Of a stretch of DNA of 48,520 nucleotides, positions 30,158-37,354 are shown piece after piece. The notes beneath the pieces were generated by a model. The model worked only from the letters and a program-made list of their open reading frames with translations, did not search any database and was not told the origin of the DNA. The stretch is from Clostridia bacterium (GTDB lineage: Bacteria; Bacillota_A; Clostridia; Christensenellales; Aristaeellaceae): contig JAFUPT010000094.1 in NCBI GenBank assembly GCA_017481065.1, positions 1 through 48,520 of the forward strand. Reading direction: 5' to 3'. Position 1 is the first letter of the stretch. Each line of letters starts with the position of its first letter. The translations under genes were made by a program, and so were the position numbers.

Positions 30158-30240
30158 GAGTCCGGTGAAGTCCGGTTGAGTAAAAACAGAGTAAAACAGC
30201 AATAGAAGCGAGTCCAAATGAGTACGTTGGAGCAAAAAAC
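30158..30240 (+). repeat. Phased direct-repeat array right of the integrase
   Basis: On the plus strand 18-bp copies start at 30168 and 30210 (42 bp, twice 21) with a degenerate copy between at 30189 and a half-phase GAGTCC at 30158. The sequence matches the array at 28431-28500 for about 35 bp with some 25 identities, in inverted orientation. No gene is present from 29795 to 30422. Confidence 0.75.
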
Positions 30241-30320
30241 AAGTGAATATGAGTCGGAATTGCGTGTAAAGGAATCTCATTAGCATAAAACAGAGCAAAT
30301 GTCAAGGAAAAATGTAAAAT

Positions 30321-30344
30321 ATCTGTCCTTTTATAAGGACAGAT
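30321..30344. repeat. Perfect inverted repeat upstream of the accessory genes
   Basis: ATCTGTCCTT/AAGGACAGAT with a TTAT loop. It could be a terminator or an operator. A second stem, GTGAGGC (30369) with GCCTCAC (30398), lies in the leader before the RBS. Confidence 0.6.
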
Positions 30345-30422
30345 GATATTGCATAATATGGCCATCGGGTGAGGCAAGCGAAAGCAAATAAAAACCGGCC
30401 TCACAAAGAAAGGAAAACCACA

Positions 30423-31001
30423 ATGAGTAAGAATGTAGAGCAGAGCGTAGTAAAGACTGTAGCCGCCAAGACTGCTATGAACGCCTACGAAATTGATCAC
30501 ATTAAGGGCAGGATCTATTTCGGACGCCAGTTTATGAAGAAGGCCAATGAATACGGCTCTCCTGAGTACATTACTTTCCTTGGTCTGCGCGCTGATTTCC
30601 CTACCTACAAGATCGAGATCCGCGATAACAAGAAGTCCGATATCCGGATGTCCATGAAGGGCCTGACCCGCGCACACATGGAGAAATACATCCTTTCTCT
30701 TGTAGATGGCAATACGAATTCTGATAAGTACGCTGAATTCAAGAAGATGTACGCCTTCTCCAAGGGCCAGCTCAATCCCTACATGTTCCTGCGCAACTGG
30801 TTCATTAAGACCTATCCGAACTGGGATGGCAAGGAAGAACAGCGCAAGGAAGCCCGCAAAAAGCGCGATGAAGCCAAGGGGTTCCTGATGCTGGATAGGA
30901 TTGAGGAAGAGGAACTCAGAAACGAAGCTGCTGCGGAAGAAGCGGCGAAGGAAGCCGAAATCGTTTCTGTTGGTGCAAGTGTGACCGATGGTCAGCAGTA
31001 A
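30423..31001 (+). CDS. Element accessory protein, paralogue of the next gene
   Basis: 192 residues; ATG at 30423 with AAAGGAAAACC upstream is preferred over an unsupported start at 30369. The central region (about 30-145) has FGRQFMKKANEYG, MSMKGLTRAHMEKYILSL and LRNWFIKTYPNWDG; the next protein shares this pattern. The C-terminal 50 residues are charged and coiled (EEEELRNEAAAEEAAKEAE). No known domain. Base composition and placement right after the attachment region indicate an element-encoded protein, possibly abundant given its Lys/Glu-rich, codon-biased sequence. Confidence 0.75.
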   Translation: MSKNVEQSVVKTVAAKTAMNAYEIDHIKGRIYFGRQFMKKANEYGSPEYITFLGLRADFPTYKIEIRDNKKSDIRMSMKGLTRAHMEKYILSLVDGNTNSDKYAEFKKMYAFSKGQLNPYMFLRNWFIKTYPNWDGKEEQRKEARKKRDEAKGFLMLDRIEEEELRNEAAAEEAAKEAEIVSVGASVTDGQQ

Positions 31002-31029
31002 TTGCTGCTGACAGAAAGGAGTAAACGTT

Positions 31030-31545
31030 ATGTCTACTGCTCTGGTTCTGACGACTCGTCGTCCTGTGGTTGATCATTTTTCTAAGACGATCACCGTAAC
31101 TGAATCCTTCATGCGTGCTGCATCCAATGTGGAGAATGGCGAATGTGCCTATCTGCAGAAGCTCAGGGAAACCTGTCCTGGTTATGATCTGGTCTGTCGC
31201 AAGACCCGCAAAGCCTCTAAAGCCCCCAAGAAACTCTCTTACGATAAAATGCGCAAATACATCCGCTGCCTGCGCGATTCCACAAGGCTGTTGGAATTGT
31301 TCGAGCGCGTGGTGGATTACGGCAAGGCCCTGGATAACGGTTATCAGGTTGTATCCGAGTGGTTTGCCAGCACTTTCCCGGATTACGGTTCCGTGCCTGA
31401 TTTCGATGCGGAGGGTTTTCCTATCGTAGAAACCTGCTTGGTATCCTTTGCCGATTTGCAGAAGAAGGCCAAGGTAAAGCAGCCTCAGGTGGAAGAAAAA
31501 GAAGAACCCGCCGAAGCGAGCCTTCAGGTTGTTAGCGGACTGTAA
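31030..31545 (+). CDS. Element accessory protein, paralogue of the previous gene
   Basis: 171 residues, RBS GAAAGGAG 8 nt upstream. The pattern ITVTESFMRAASNVENGECAYLQKLRETCPGYDL, LSYDKMRKYIRCLRD and VVSEWFASTFPDYG aligns along its length with the gene at 30423, followed by a Glu/Pro/Lys-rich tail. The two are tandem duplicates that have diverged strongly. Function unknown. It converges with the WYL regulator, whose stop is 1 nt away. Confidence 0.75.
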   Translation: MSTALVLTTRRPVVDHFSKTITVTESFMRAASNVENGECAYLQKLRETCPGYDLVCRKTRKASKAPKKLSYDKMRKYIRCLRDSTRLLELFERVVDYGKALDNGYQVVSEWFASTFPDYGSVPDFDAEGFPIVETCLVSFADLQKKAKVKQPQVEEKEEPAEASLQVVSGL

Positions 31546-31546
31546 T

Positions 31547-32566
31547 TCAGTCTGTGTAGAAGGAACTGATTTCCTTCAAGTAATTGCGCATCTCTTCTCG
31601 AACACTTTCGGGACGGATGATTTGGACATTCTTGCCCAGTCCCAATACCCATCCGAAGAACTGCGGGCTGACGGAAATAGGAACGGAGGTGAGGAAATGG
31701 TGTTCATCGTCGGGTATGGTTAGCACATCGCCGAAGCGGTCATAGACCACGCTGCGCATTTTGTTGGTAAAACGCATGGTCACTTTTACAGTATCCGGGC
31801 TGTTTGAAAACATGCCGAAGGTATAGCGCGTATAGTTACGCATATCGATCTTCTGGATGGTCTCAAAACCGTCTCTCTGAAGATCTTCCGAAACAGTTAC
31901 GTTCTCCATCCGGTCAACACGCCGGATCTCGCTGCGGCTTTTCTCAGAATTGTAGGAAAGCAGGTAATACTGATCGTCCGTGTAGATCAGGTTGTAGGGA
32001 CTCGCATGGTACACTTTGCCGCCGTAGCGGTAATGCTTCTTGCCATCTTCAGTGGCATATTCGGCATACTTGAAGCTGACCTGCCGATCTGCAGCGATGG
32101 CTCGATACAGGGTATCTACATTGTACATCGTCTGCTCATTTTTACTCTTTACGTTGACCGTCAGCAGTTGTCGGTTCAACTCTGCTGCCTGATGCACACT
32201 GCAGAATTGCTTCAGCCTGCGAATCAAGGAAGCAGCCTTTTTCTCGGAAACGAAACTGGAGGCATAGATGATATCGATCATCATCTTCAGTTCCGGGAAC
32301 TCAAACAGGGGAGAGCAATAATAGTATTTGTATCCCCTTTCCGCGCGGATAATTTCGAAGCCGTAGTCGGACAAAACTTCAATATCATCATAGAGTGCTT
32401 TGCGGGTCGTGTATATACCACGATCCGTCATTGCTTTTGCGACGGTTGTTAACGAAACGGGATGCTTTTCATCCGTATTGATGCGCATATAATCCATGAA
32501 ATATAGCAAGCGCATCTTACGATTGGTCACTTCAGCACCATTGCGCGGTGTGGATTTCTTTTCCAT
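31547..32566 (-). CDS. WYL-domain transcriptional regulator
   Basis: 339 residues; ATG at 32566 with AAGGGA 9 nt upstream. An N-terminal winged HTH (about 15-75, LTTVAKAMTDRGIYTTRKALYDDIEVLSDYGFEI) is followed by a WYL domain (about 145-235, with VSFKYAEY, HASPYNLIYTDDQYYLLSYN, IRRVDRM) and a WCX C-terminal extension. WYL regulators bind nucleic-acid or nucleotide ligands and often control mobile-element or defence genes. It is transcribed divergently from the putative initiator at 32748 across an inverted repeat, so it probably controls that gene and itself. Confidence 0.92.
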   Translation of the reverse strand: MEKKSTPRNGAEVTNRKMRLLYFMDYMRINTDEKHPVSLTTVAKAMTDRGIYTTRKALYDDIEVLSDYGFEIIRAERGYKYYYCSPLFEFPELKMMIDIIYASSFVSEKKAASLIRRLKQFCSVHQAAELNRQLLTVNVKSKNEQTMYNVDTLYRAIAADRQVSFKYAEYATEDGKKHYRYGGKVYHASPYNLIYTDDQYYLLSYNSEKSRSEIRRVDRMENVTVSEDLQRDGFETIQKIDMRNYTRYTFGMFSNSPDTVKVTMRFTNKMRSVVYDRFGDVLTIPDDEHHFLTSVPISVSPQFFGWVLGLGKNVQIIRPESVREEMRNYLKEISSFYTD

Positions 32567-32596
32567 GGTGGCACATCCCTTCAACTTGCTGTTTCC

Positions 32597-32624
32597 ATTA
32601 TACTATACAATTCATTGAATGCAA
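32597..32624 (-). promoter_or_regulatory. Promoter of the WYL regulator
   Basis: On the minus strand TTGCAT (32624-32619), 16 bp, TATAAT (32602-32597), about 30 nt from the ATG. Confidence 0.65.
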
Positions 32625-32632
32625 CTCAATAG

Positions 32633-32666
32633 AGTGAAATGCTTGACGGGGAGCAAATATTTCACT
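32633..32666. promoter_or_regulatory. Inverted repeat operator in the WYL/initiator intergenic region
   Basis: AGTGAAAT (32633-32640) and ATTTCACT (32659-32666) are perfect 8-bp arms, 26 bp centre to centre. The right arm contains the -35 box of the rightward promoter. Confidence 0.65.
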
Positions 32667-32689
32667 TCCAGTACAACCTGTAGTATAAT
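32661..32689 (+). promoter_or_regulatory. Promoter of the putative initiator gene
   Basis: TTCACT (32661-32666), 17-bp spacer, TATAAT (32684-32689). The -35 lies in the inverted repeat, so a bound regulator would block it. Confidence 0.7.
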
Positions 32690-32747
32690 TATTATAGAAA
32701 GAGCGAACGAATGTTCTTTTAATACCACCAGGAGGTACTGCCTATAG

Positions 32748-33476
32748 ATGTCAGAAACATATAAGCAAGCGCCCCGTTTGATTCACCGGGGCAGCAAATT
32801 CAGAAATCAAAGTCCCAACTTTTACCAGCTCCCGCAGAACCTGATGAGCACCATCTTTTACGAACTCAACGGCAAGTGCGGCAACCAGATCAAGCTCATG
32901 TGCGTCTTGATCGGAACAGCAGGCAACGGAAGTTTCCGCGTCAGTCAGCGATGGATGATGGAACAGACCGGAATGGATGAAAGCGGCTACAAACGCGCCC
33001 GCAAGGCCCTGATAGATCGCAAATGGATTTCCCTTGAGAACGGATGCCTGTATGTGAACTTCGATGAGATTTGGAACCAGCGATATCAAGCCCCACCTGA
33101 TGCCATAGCGTCAGGATTCGATGGGGAAGCATCAGATCCGGATGAAACACCCTCGGGCGGTGATGCCTGGGCATCAGGTATCCCCACAGGCATGAAAGCC
33201 CCCGCATCAGATATGGGATGGAGTGATGAGACGCCCGGGCCTGACAACACTCCAGGGTGCATCAGATCAACCAGGGATGCATCATGCGGAACCGGGGATG
33301 CATCAGATCCCAGCCGGGGTGCGATGACAACACCTATAATAAATAATAATATAGAAGAACATAAAGGTTATAATACAAAAGTTTTACCGCCGCACGCGGC
33401 GGTGGGGAGGCATGAAGGCAGGGAACCTGAGCGCCGGAAGAAAATGCTCTCCTATGATTTCCTGGATGATGAGTAA
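32748..33476 (+). CDS. Winged-helix protein, putative element replication initiator
   Basis: 242 residues, RBS AGGAGG. Residues about 15-115 form a winged helix of the RepA-N/DnaD-adjacent type: FYQLPQNLMSTIFYELNG, IKLMCVLIGTAGNGSFRVSQRWMMEQTGMDESGYKRARKALIDRKWI. Residues about 115-200 are a low-complexity Asp/Gly/Ser/Pro linker whose DNA carries repeated GCATCAGAT motifs, then an AT-rich stretch, then a basic tail. The gene may encode its own origin, as in several plasmid and ICE initiators. It could instead be a plain HTH regulator. Confidence 0.65.
   Translation: MSETYKQAPRLIHRGSKFRNQSPNFYQLPQNLMSTIFYELNGKCGNQIKLMCVLIGTAGNGSFRVSQRWMMEQTGMDESGYKRARKALIDRKWISLENGCLYVNFDEIWNQRYQAPPDAIASGFDGEASDPDETPSGGDAWASGIPTGMKAPASDMGWSDETPGPDNTPGCIRSTRDASCGTGDASDPSRGAMTTPIINNNIEEHKGYNTKVLPPHAAVGRHEGREPERRKKMLSYDFLDDE
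33129..33388 (+). repeat. Iteron-like GCATCAGAT repeats with adjacent AT-rich tract (possible origin)
   Basis: GCATCA(G/T) motifs start at 33129, 33171, 33204, 33259, 33279 and 33300. The last three are 20-21 bp apart. Five are read as Ala-Ser but the one at 33259 is in another frame, so the DNA and not the peptide is repeated. A tract of about 55 bp made almost only of A and T follows at 33333-33388. This is origin-like architecture; function is inferred. Confidence 0.45.
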
Positions 33477-33494
33477 TCCGACAGAGTTGTTTCT

Positions 33495-33523
33495 TTGACT
33501 CTTCCTGCAAGCTGTGTTATAAT
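33495..33523 (+). promoter_or_regulatory. Promoter for the small-gene cluster at 33716
   Basis: TTGACT (33495-33500), 17 bp, TATAAT (33518-33523). A leader of about 185 nt follows, with one stem, AAGGCCG (33621) and CGGCCTT (33647). Confidence 0.8.
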
Positions 33524-33715
33524 ATTAATATAAGGTAAAGAAAGAACTTTTTCAAAGAACTTCTATTTCAACCATTTTCCAATTTATCTACTCACAAGCC
33601 ACAACCCAATAGTCCCTCGGAAGGCCGATTTTCAACGAATATGATGCGGCCTTAGCCACTGCTTTGCCCATTTGAAGAAATTTGACCGCGCAATGCGCAG
33701 AAAGGAAGCTACACT

Positions 33716-33985
33716 ATGAAAATTATGATGATCCCCGGCGAACGTAATGAAGAACTGATCCTGAAGGCACGTGAAGCTACTGCCGCCTATCTTGCAGATG
33801 AGAACTCCGATGCCATTGACAACCTCATCGATGAATACGGACTTGTTGACGCATTTGATGCTCTATACTATGCCTGTGAAAATGGAGAAAAAATGCTCCG
33901 GCAGCTGACCGATTATTTCCTCGATCTGCTGTATTGCGATGAAGCAAACAGCTATATCAGCCGCATGACCGGCATTGAACGATAA
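33716..33985 (+). CDS. Small acidic hypothetical protein
   Basis: 89 residues, RBS GAAAGGAAG 8 nt upstream. It is helical and acidic: ELILKAREATAAYLADENSDAIDNLIDEYGLVDAFDALYYACENGEKMLRQL. No family recognised. It is the first of three small genes behind a long leader, of the type often found as DNA mimics or accessory factors in mobile elements, though nothing specific supports that here. Confidence 0.65.
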   Translation: MKIMMIPGERNEELILKAREATAAYLADENSDAIDNLIDEYGLVDAFDALYYACENGEKMLRQLTDYFLDLLYCDEANSYISRMTGIER

Positions 33986-34025
33986 AAACTATGCCAATAC
34001 GCATAAGAACAGAAAGGAAAGAAAC

Positions 34026-34313
34026 ATGAAAATCAAAGTAATCATCGAAAAAGAAAACTGGTCTGAAGAAGCAATTAGCGAAGCGATGAACGATCCGCGC
34101 AGTATCGAAGAATATGAAGACTTCAGCGAGCGTCTGGAATTGGCAGCACTTGCATGGGCAAGAAAGCAAAAGCAAGATATCAATTGTTGTTCAGGTGATA
34201 GCGAAGAAAAAATAGCAGCATACGATATCAGTGAAGGTATTGAAGCGTATTTCTATGACTGCATGGTGGATAACTATATTGCCTATTACGTCGAGGAACT
34301 TACTGCTGTTTGA
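34026..34313 (+). CDS. Small acidic hypothetical protein
   Basis: 95 residues; ATG at 34026 with GAAAGGAAAG upstream. It begins with a strand (MKIKVIIEKENWSEEAISEAM) and ends in a Tyr/Asp-rich acidic segment (GIEAYFYDCMVDNYIAYYVEEL). No known domain. Same orientation and spacing as its neighbours; likely one transcript. Confidence 0.6.
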   Translation: MKIKVIIEKENWSEEAISEAMNDPRSIEEYEDFSERLELAALAWARKQKQDINCCSGDSEEKIAAYDISEGIEAYFYDCMVDNYIAYYVEELTAV

Positions 34314-34324
34314 GTGTTAATTAC

Positions 34325-34546
34325 ATGACAGCCGAATACATCTCCACTCACGATCACGCCTACAATTTCCTCGTTTACTATTTCCTGCCCGAACTCTCCG
34401 AAACAGAATTTGACCCTTCTGCCACCGCAGGAGATGAATGTTTTCCTGTCTCCCAGTACATGGCGGCGTTGTTGCCGCACGAACCTCACTACAGCGAAAT
34501 AATCAGACGCATACAGTCCACGCAAAAGGTGCGCGGCGATGAATGA
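34325..34546 (+). CDS. Small hypothetical protein
   Basis: 73 residues from ATG at 34325; a TTG at 34310 overlapping the previous stop is an alternative. There is no clear RBS, so translation may be coupled. It contains aromatic residues (HDHAYNFLVYYFLPEL) and no recognisable motif. Confidence 0.5.
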   Translation: MTAEYISTHDHAYNFLVYYFLPELSETEFDPSATAGDECFPVSQYMAALLPHEPHYSEIIRRIQSTQKVRGDE

Positions 34547-34603
34547 AGCGGGTGCTATCAGAACCTCGAAATTGCCTTAGAAATTCCAAACAATATGCTT
34601 GCG

Positions 34604-34638
34604 AAACGCTTGCAATCTGCAGGCGTTTTTGCTATTAT
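34604..34638 (+). promoter_or_regulatory. Overlapping hairpin and promoter before relB
   Basis: TTGCAA (34610-34615), 17 bp, TATTAT (34633-34638) form the promoter. The same bases make a stem, AACGCTTGCA with TGCAGGCGTT plus T residues, that can end upstream transcription; it may also be the RelB operator. Confidence 0.6.
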
Positions 34639-34658
34639 ATTCGTAGGAGGTGTTTGAA

Positions 34659-34964
34659 ATGGCAAGAACATCCAATGTGTTTGCCCGCGTTGAGCCTGAG
34701 ATCAAAGACCAGGCGGAGCAGGTGCTCAACCAGCTTGGCATTCCCATGTCCAACGCAATCGGGTTATTTCTGCGGCAGGTTGTGCTGCAGCGCGGCATAC
34801 CCTTCGAAATGAAGCTGCCGGAGAAGAAACTCCCGGACTACAATACCATGACCGATGAACAGTTTGATGCAGCGATCATGCGCGGCATGATGGATATTTC
34901 CGAAGACAAGGTCATGTCCAGCGCGCAGGTCGCCGATATGATAAAGCGGGAATACGGCGTATGA
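34659..34964 (+). CDS. relB: RelB/DinJ-family antitoxin
   Basis: 101 residues; ATG at 34659 behind AGGAGG. It has the RHH-type N-terminus of RelB/DinJ: NVFARVEPEIKDQAEQVLNQLGIPMSNAIGLFLRQVVLQRGIPFEM. The acidic C-terminal half (TMTDEQFDAAIMRGMMDISED) would bind the toxin. It overlaps relE by 4 nt (ATGA). It neutralises the toxin and probably represses its own promoter. Confidence 0.92.
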   Translation: MARTSNVFARVEPEIKDQAEQVLNQLGIPMSNAIGLFLRQVVLQRGIPFEMKLPEKKLPDYNTMTDEQFDAAIMRGMMDISEDKVMSSAQVADMIKREYGV

Positions 34965-35275
34965 ACAAATGGAACATCGTATATTCTGAACAGGCTGCGC
35001 AGGATTTGCGCGATATATACGAATATATCGCCTATAACCTGCTGGAGACTGAAACGGCAGCCAAGCAGGTACAGCGCATCATGGCTGACATCCTGAAACT
35101 GGAAACGCTTCCGATGCGGCATCAGCTCTATCATAAGAGCCCGTGGAAGGAGCGCGGTCTGCGGGTGCTGCCAACAGATAACTTCCTGACCTTCTACCTG
35201 CCGGTGGAAGAGCAGAGCACAGTTGCGATTGTACGCATTATGTACGGAAAACGGGATATTGACGCACAACTTTAA
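34961..35275 (+). CDS. relE: RelE/ParE-family toxin
   Basis: 104 residues. ParE/RelE fold: VYSEQAAQDLRDIYEYIAYNLLETETAAKQVQRIM helical hairpin, then ERGLRVLPTDNFLTFYLPVEEQSTVAIVRIMYGKRDIDAQL, with the typical RxxxxxNYxxFYxxxxxxxxVxIxRIxYGxRD pattern. It is likely an mRNA interferase or gyrase poison that stabilises the element. Terminator directly after. Confidence 0.92.
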   Translation: MNKWNIVYSEQAAQDLRDIYEYIAYNLLETETAAKQVQRIMADILKLETLPMRHQLYHKSPWKERGLRVLPTDNFLTFYLPVEEQSTVAIVRIMYGKRDIDAQL

Positions 35276-35283
35276 GGAACGAC

Positions 35284-35316
35284 AAACGGAGACACAGAAA
35301 TGTGCCTCCGTTTTTT
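35284..35316 (+). terminator. Terminator of relBE
   Basis: AAACGGAGACACA/TGTGCCTCCGTTT stem with GAAA loop, followed by T residues, 8 nt past the stop. Confidence 0.9.
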
Positions 35317-35399
35317 ACGTTTTATGTGATTTGCTGTGATATGAGTGTAGTTTATATAGGGTGAACCAGATTTCCCGGAATATAGCCCCGGGGGAGTTC

Positions 35400-35609
35400 T
35401 TAGATCTTCGTACCGTCTTTGAATTCAAAACCAAAGTAATACGAAGCCTCAAGTGCTGCAGCGATCTTTTCCATTTCTTCAGAGGAAAATTTGCCTGTCT
35501 TCATTCGCTGATTAAATGCCTGCGGACTGGAACCGACAGCTCGGGCAAGGTCTGCCTCGCTCATGCCCTTGTAGCCAAGGGCCATTTTTATTTTCTGAGA
35601 TATAGTCAT
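35400..35609 (-). CDS. Cro/C1-type HTH regulator
   Basis: 69 residues; ATG at 35609 with GGAGGG at proper spacing (an ATG at 35615 is too close to it). HTH_3 core: KIKMALGYKGMSEADLARAVGSSPQAFNQRMKTGKFSSEEMEKIAAALE. It has no effector domain. It is divergent from the promoter at 35697 and probably regulates it or itself. Confidence 0.88.
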   Translation of the reverse strand: MTISQKIKMALGYKGMSEADLARAVGSSPQAFNQRMKTGKFSSEEMEKIAAALEASYYFGFEFKDGTKI

Positions 35610-35696
35610 TTTCATCCCTCCGATTCTATTATACAGGGTTCCCTTTCATTCGTCAATGATAATTAGAAAAAATAAAGAAAAACATTGATATTACTA

Positions 35697-35725
35697 TTGG
35701 CAAAATAAAGATTATCCTTTATAAT
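35697..35725 (+). promoter_or_regulatory. Promoter of the accessory/ArdC genes
   Basis: TTGGCA (35697-35702), 17 bp, TATAAT (35720-35725), 55 nt before the first gene. Confidence 0.8.
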
Positions 35726-35779
35726 GTAACTATAAGGTTGATAAATTCAATCTTGTAGATCACGAAGGAGGAAACTACA

Positions 35780-36049
35780 ATGAGCAATCCCAACATGGAA
35801 ACCAAGGTCAAGGAACTCCTCGAGCTCAAGCGCATGAAAGAGGAACTGGAAGCCGAGATCGCAGGCGTGGAGGACGAAATTAAGTCCGTCATGGGCGAAG
35901 AGGAAATCCTGCTGGCCGGTGCATTCAAGGTCACTTGGACGCCTTACATTTCCAGCCGCTTCGATTCCACCAGCTTCAAGAAGGATTACGCAGAGCTGGC
36001 CGCAGCCTATACCAAGACCACCACGACCCGACGCTTCAGCGTGAGGTGA
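35780..36049 (+). CDS. Small coiled-coil accessory protein, paralogue of the gene at 22180
   Basis: 89 residues, RBS GAAGGAGG. An N-terminal coiled coil (VKELLELKRMKEELEAEIAG) and a C-terminal FKVTWTPYISSRFDSTSFK, then YTKTTTTRRFSV, match the 22180 protein throughout. Shared cargo shows that the decayed tRNA-Pro element and this element belong to related families. Its stop overlaps the next start (TGATG). Confidence 0.8.
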   Translation: MSNPNMETKVKELLELKRMKEELEAEIAGVEDEIKSVMGEEEILLAGAFKVTWTPYISSRFDSTSFKKDYAELAAAYTKTTTTRRFSVR

Positions 36050-36255
36050 TGGCAATGGTTACGAGCGTACAGCAAGATATCATGCGGCTGGTGGTTCGCG
36101 GTTCCTTGGAACTCCTGCTACACGAAAACGCCGACATGATCGATATTTTCAACGAAGCCAACCGGCCCGACCTGATCGCAACCCTGAACACCTTCGAATC
36201 TTCTTTCATGTGGCTCAAGAAACAGCTTGAGGCCGCAGAAAAAGAAAGCGCCTGA
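36049..36255 (+). CDS. Small hypothetical protein coupled to the coiled-coil gene
   Basis: 68 residues, ATG at 36049 overlapping the previous TGA. Helical: VQQDIMRLVVRGSLELLLHENADMIDIFNEANRPDLIATLNTFESSFMWLKKQLEAAEKE. No recognised family. Position corresponds to that of the 22468 gene after the paralogous coiled-coil gene, but sequence similarity is not evident. Confidence 0.6.
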   Translation: MAMVTSVQQDIMRLVVRGSLELLLHENADMIDIFNEANRPDLIATLNTFESSFMWLKKQLEAAEKESA

Positions 36256-36364
36256 GCAGCTACCACACCACTCAGGCAACGCAACCCAAGAACCTGTCAC
36301 AGAACCGGGGAGCACATTCATTCTACCACAATGGATTGCTCCCCACAATAGGAAGGAGCAAAAA

Positions 36365-37183
36365 ATGGATCTTTATCAGGAAATCACTAATCGCATCATG
36401 GAACAGATGGAAGGCGGTGTCATCCCGTGGCAGAAGCCGTGGGTATCTTCCGGAAGCTGCATCAGCTACGCAACTGGCAAGGCCTATAGCCTGCTTAACC
36501 AGATGCTGCTGGGCCGTCCCGGAGAATATGCAACCTTTAAGCAGGTACAGCAGGCAGGTGGCAAAGTTCGCAAGGGCGAAAAAGCCAGCATGGTCGTGTT
36601 CTGGAAATGGTTGGAGCAAGAGGACGAAGAAACAGGAGAAAAGCGGGAAATCCCCTTTCTCCGCTACTACAATGTCTTCCACATCGACCAATGCGAAGGG
36701 CTGAGCGCCAAGCATGTGCAGGAGCTGCCGAATGTCGTTTCTGCGGACGAAGCCGCAGAAACCATTATCACCGGGTACATCCAGCGTAGCGGCGTGAAGC
36801 TGCAGCATGTGGAAGGGGACAGGGCCTTCTACCATCCGTCCTCCGATTCCATCACCCTGCCGCTGCGGGCGCAGTTCAAGGCAACCTCCGAATATTACTC
36901 GACCGCCTTCCATGAGATGGTACACAGCACCGGCCACAAGTCCCACCTTGACCGTCTGGAGAAAACCGCGTTCTTTGGTTCGGAAGCCTACAGCAAAGAG
37001 GAACTGATCGCAGAAATTGGAGCGGCAGCGGTGGTGAATCATGCTGGGCTTGAAACATCCCGCAGCTTCTGCAACAGTGCGGCATACGTCCAGAACTGGC
37101 TACAGGTGCTGAAAAATGATAAGCGCTTCATCGTCAGCGCCGCAGGCAAGGCAGAGAAAGCAGTCAACCTGATTCTCGGATAA
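36365..37183 (+). CDS. ArdC-like antirestriction protein (DUF1738 with zincin-like domain)
   Basis: 272 residues; ATG at 36365 with GAAGGAG 8 nt upstream. The N-terminal ArdC ssDNA-binding domain (about 1-115) has MEQMEGGVIPWQKPW, GKAYSLLNQMLL, ATFKQVQQAGGKVRKGEKASMVVFW. The C-terminal domain carries the metallopeptidase motif HEMVHSTGH near residue 190 and EELIAEIGAA. Related proteins from conjugative elements protect incoming single-stranded DNA from restriction. It sits only a few genes from a Type I restriction system on the same element. Confidence 0.9.
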   Translation: MDLYQEITNRIMEQMEGGVIPWQKPWVSSGSCISYATGKAYSLLNQMLLGRPGEYATFKQVQQAGGKVRKGEKASMVVFWKWLEQEDEETGEKREIPFLRYYNVFHIDQCEGLSAKHVQELPNVVSADEAAETIITGYIQRSGVKLQHVEGDRAFYHPSSDSITLPLRAQFKATSEYYSTAFHEMVHSTGHKSHLDRLEKTAFFGSEAYSKEELIAEIGAAAVVNHAGLETSRSFCNSAAYVQNWLQVLKNDKRFIVSAAGKAEKAVNLILG

Positions 37184-37191
37184 ACAGACAA

Positions 37192-37216
37192 GCGGCTCGG
37201 AAAATCTCCGGGCCGC
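37192..37216 (+). terminator. Weak hairpin after the ArdC-like gene
   Basis: GCGGCTCGG/CCGGGCCGC nine-pair stem with a 7-nt loop, 8 nt past the stop. It lacks a T-run, so it may only slow polymerase or protect RNA ends. Confidence 0.45.
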
Positions 37217-37354
37217 CTGTAAAATCAAACATTACTCTTCTTGAATACTTAGAAATCCGATAAAGAACCACGGAAATCCCTGCAAAACTGTAAACAAAAC
37301 CGGTAAACGAAACGAATCTCGGCGGCAGGGGTTTCTTTTACAGGAGGTAGAACA

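Noticed and set aside
28431..30240. CRISPR array
   Set aside because: The repeats are 18 bp at exact 21-bp phase with no spacers, and no cas gene is in the window.
30107..30677. Minus-strand frames between the integrase and the accessory genes
   Set aside because: They are antisense to the repeat array and the 30423 gene and have no RBS or motif.
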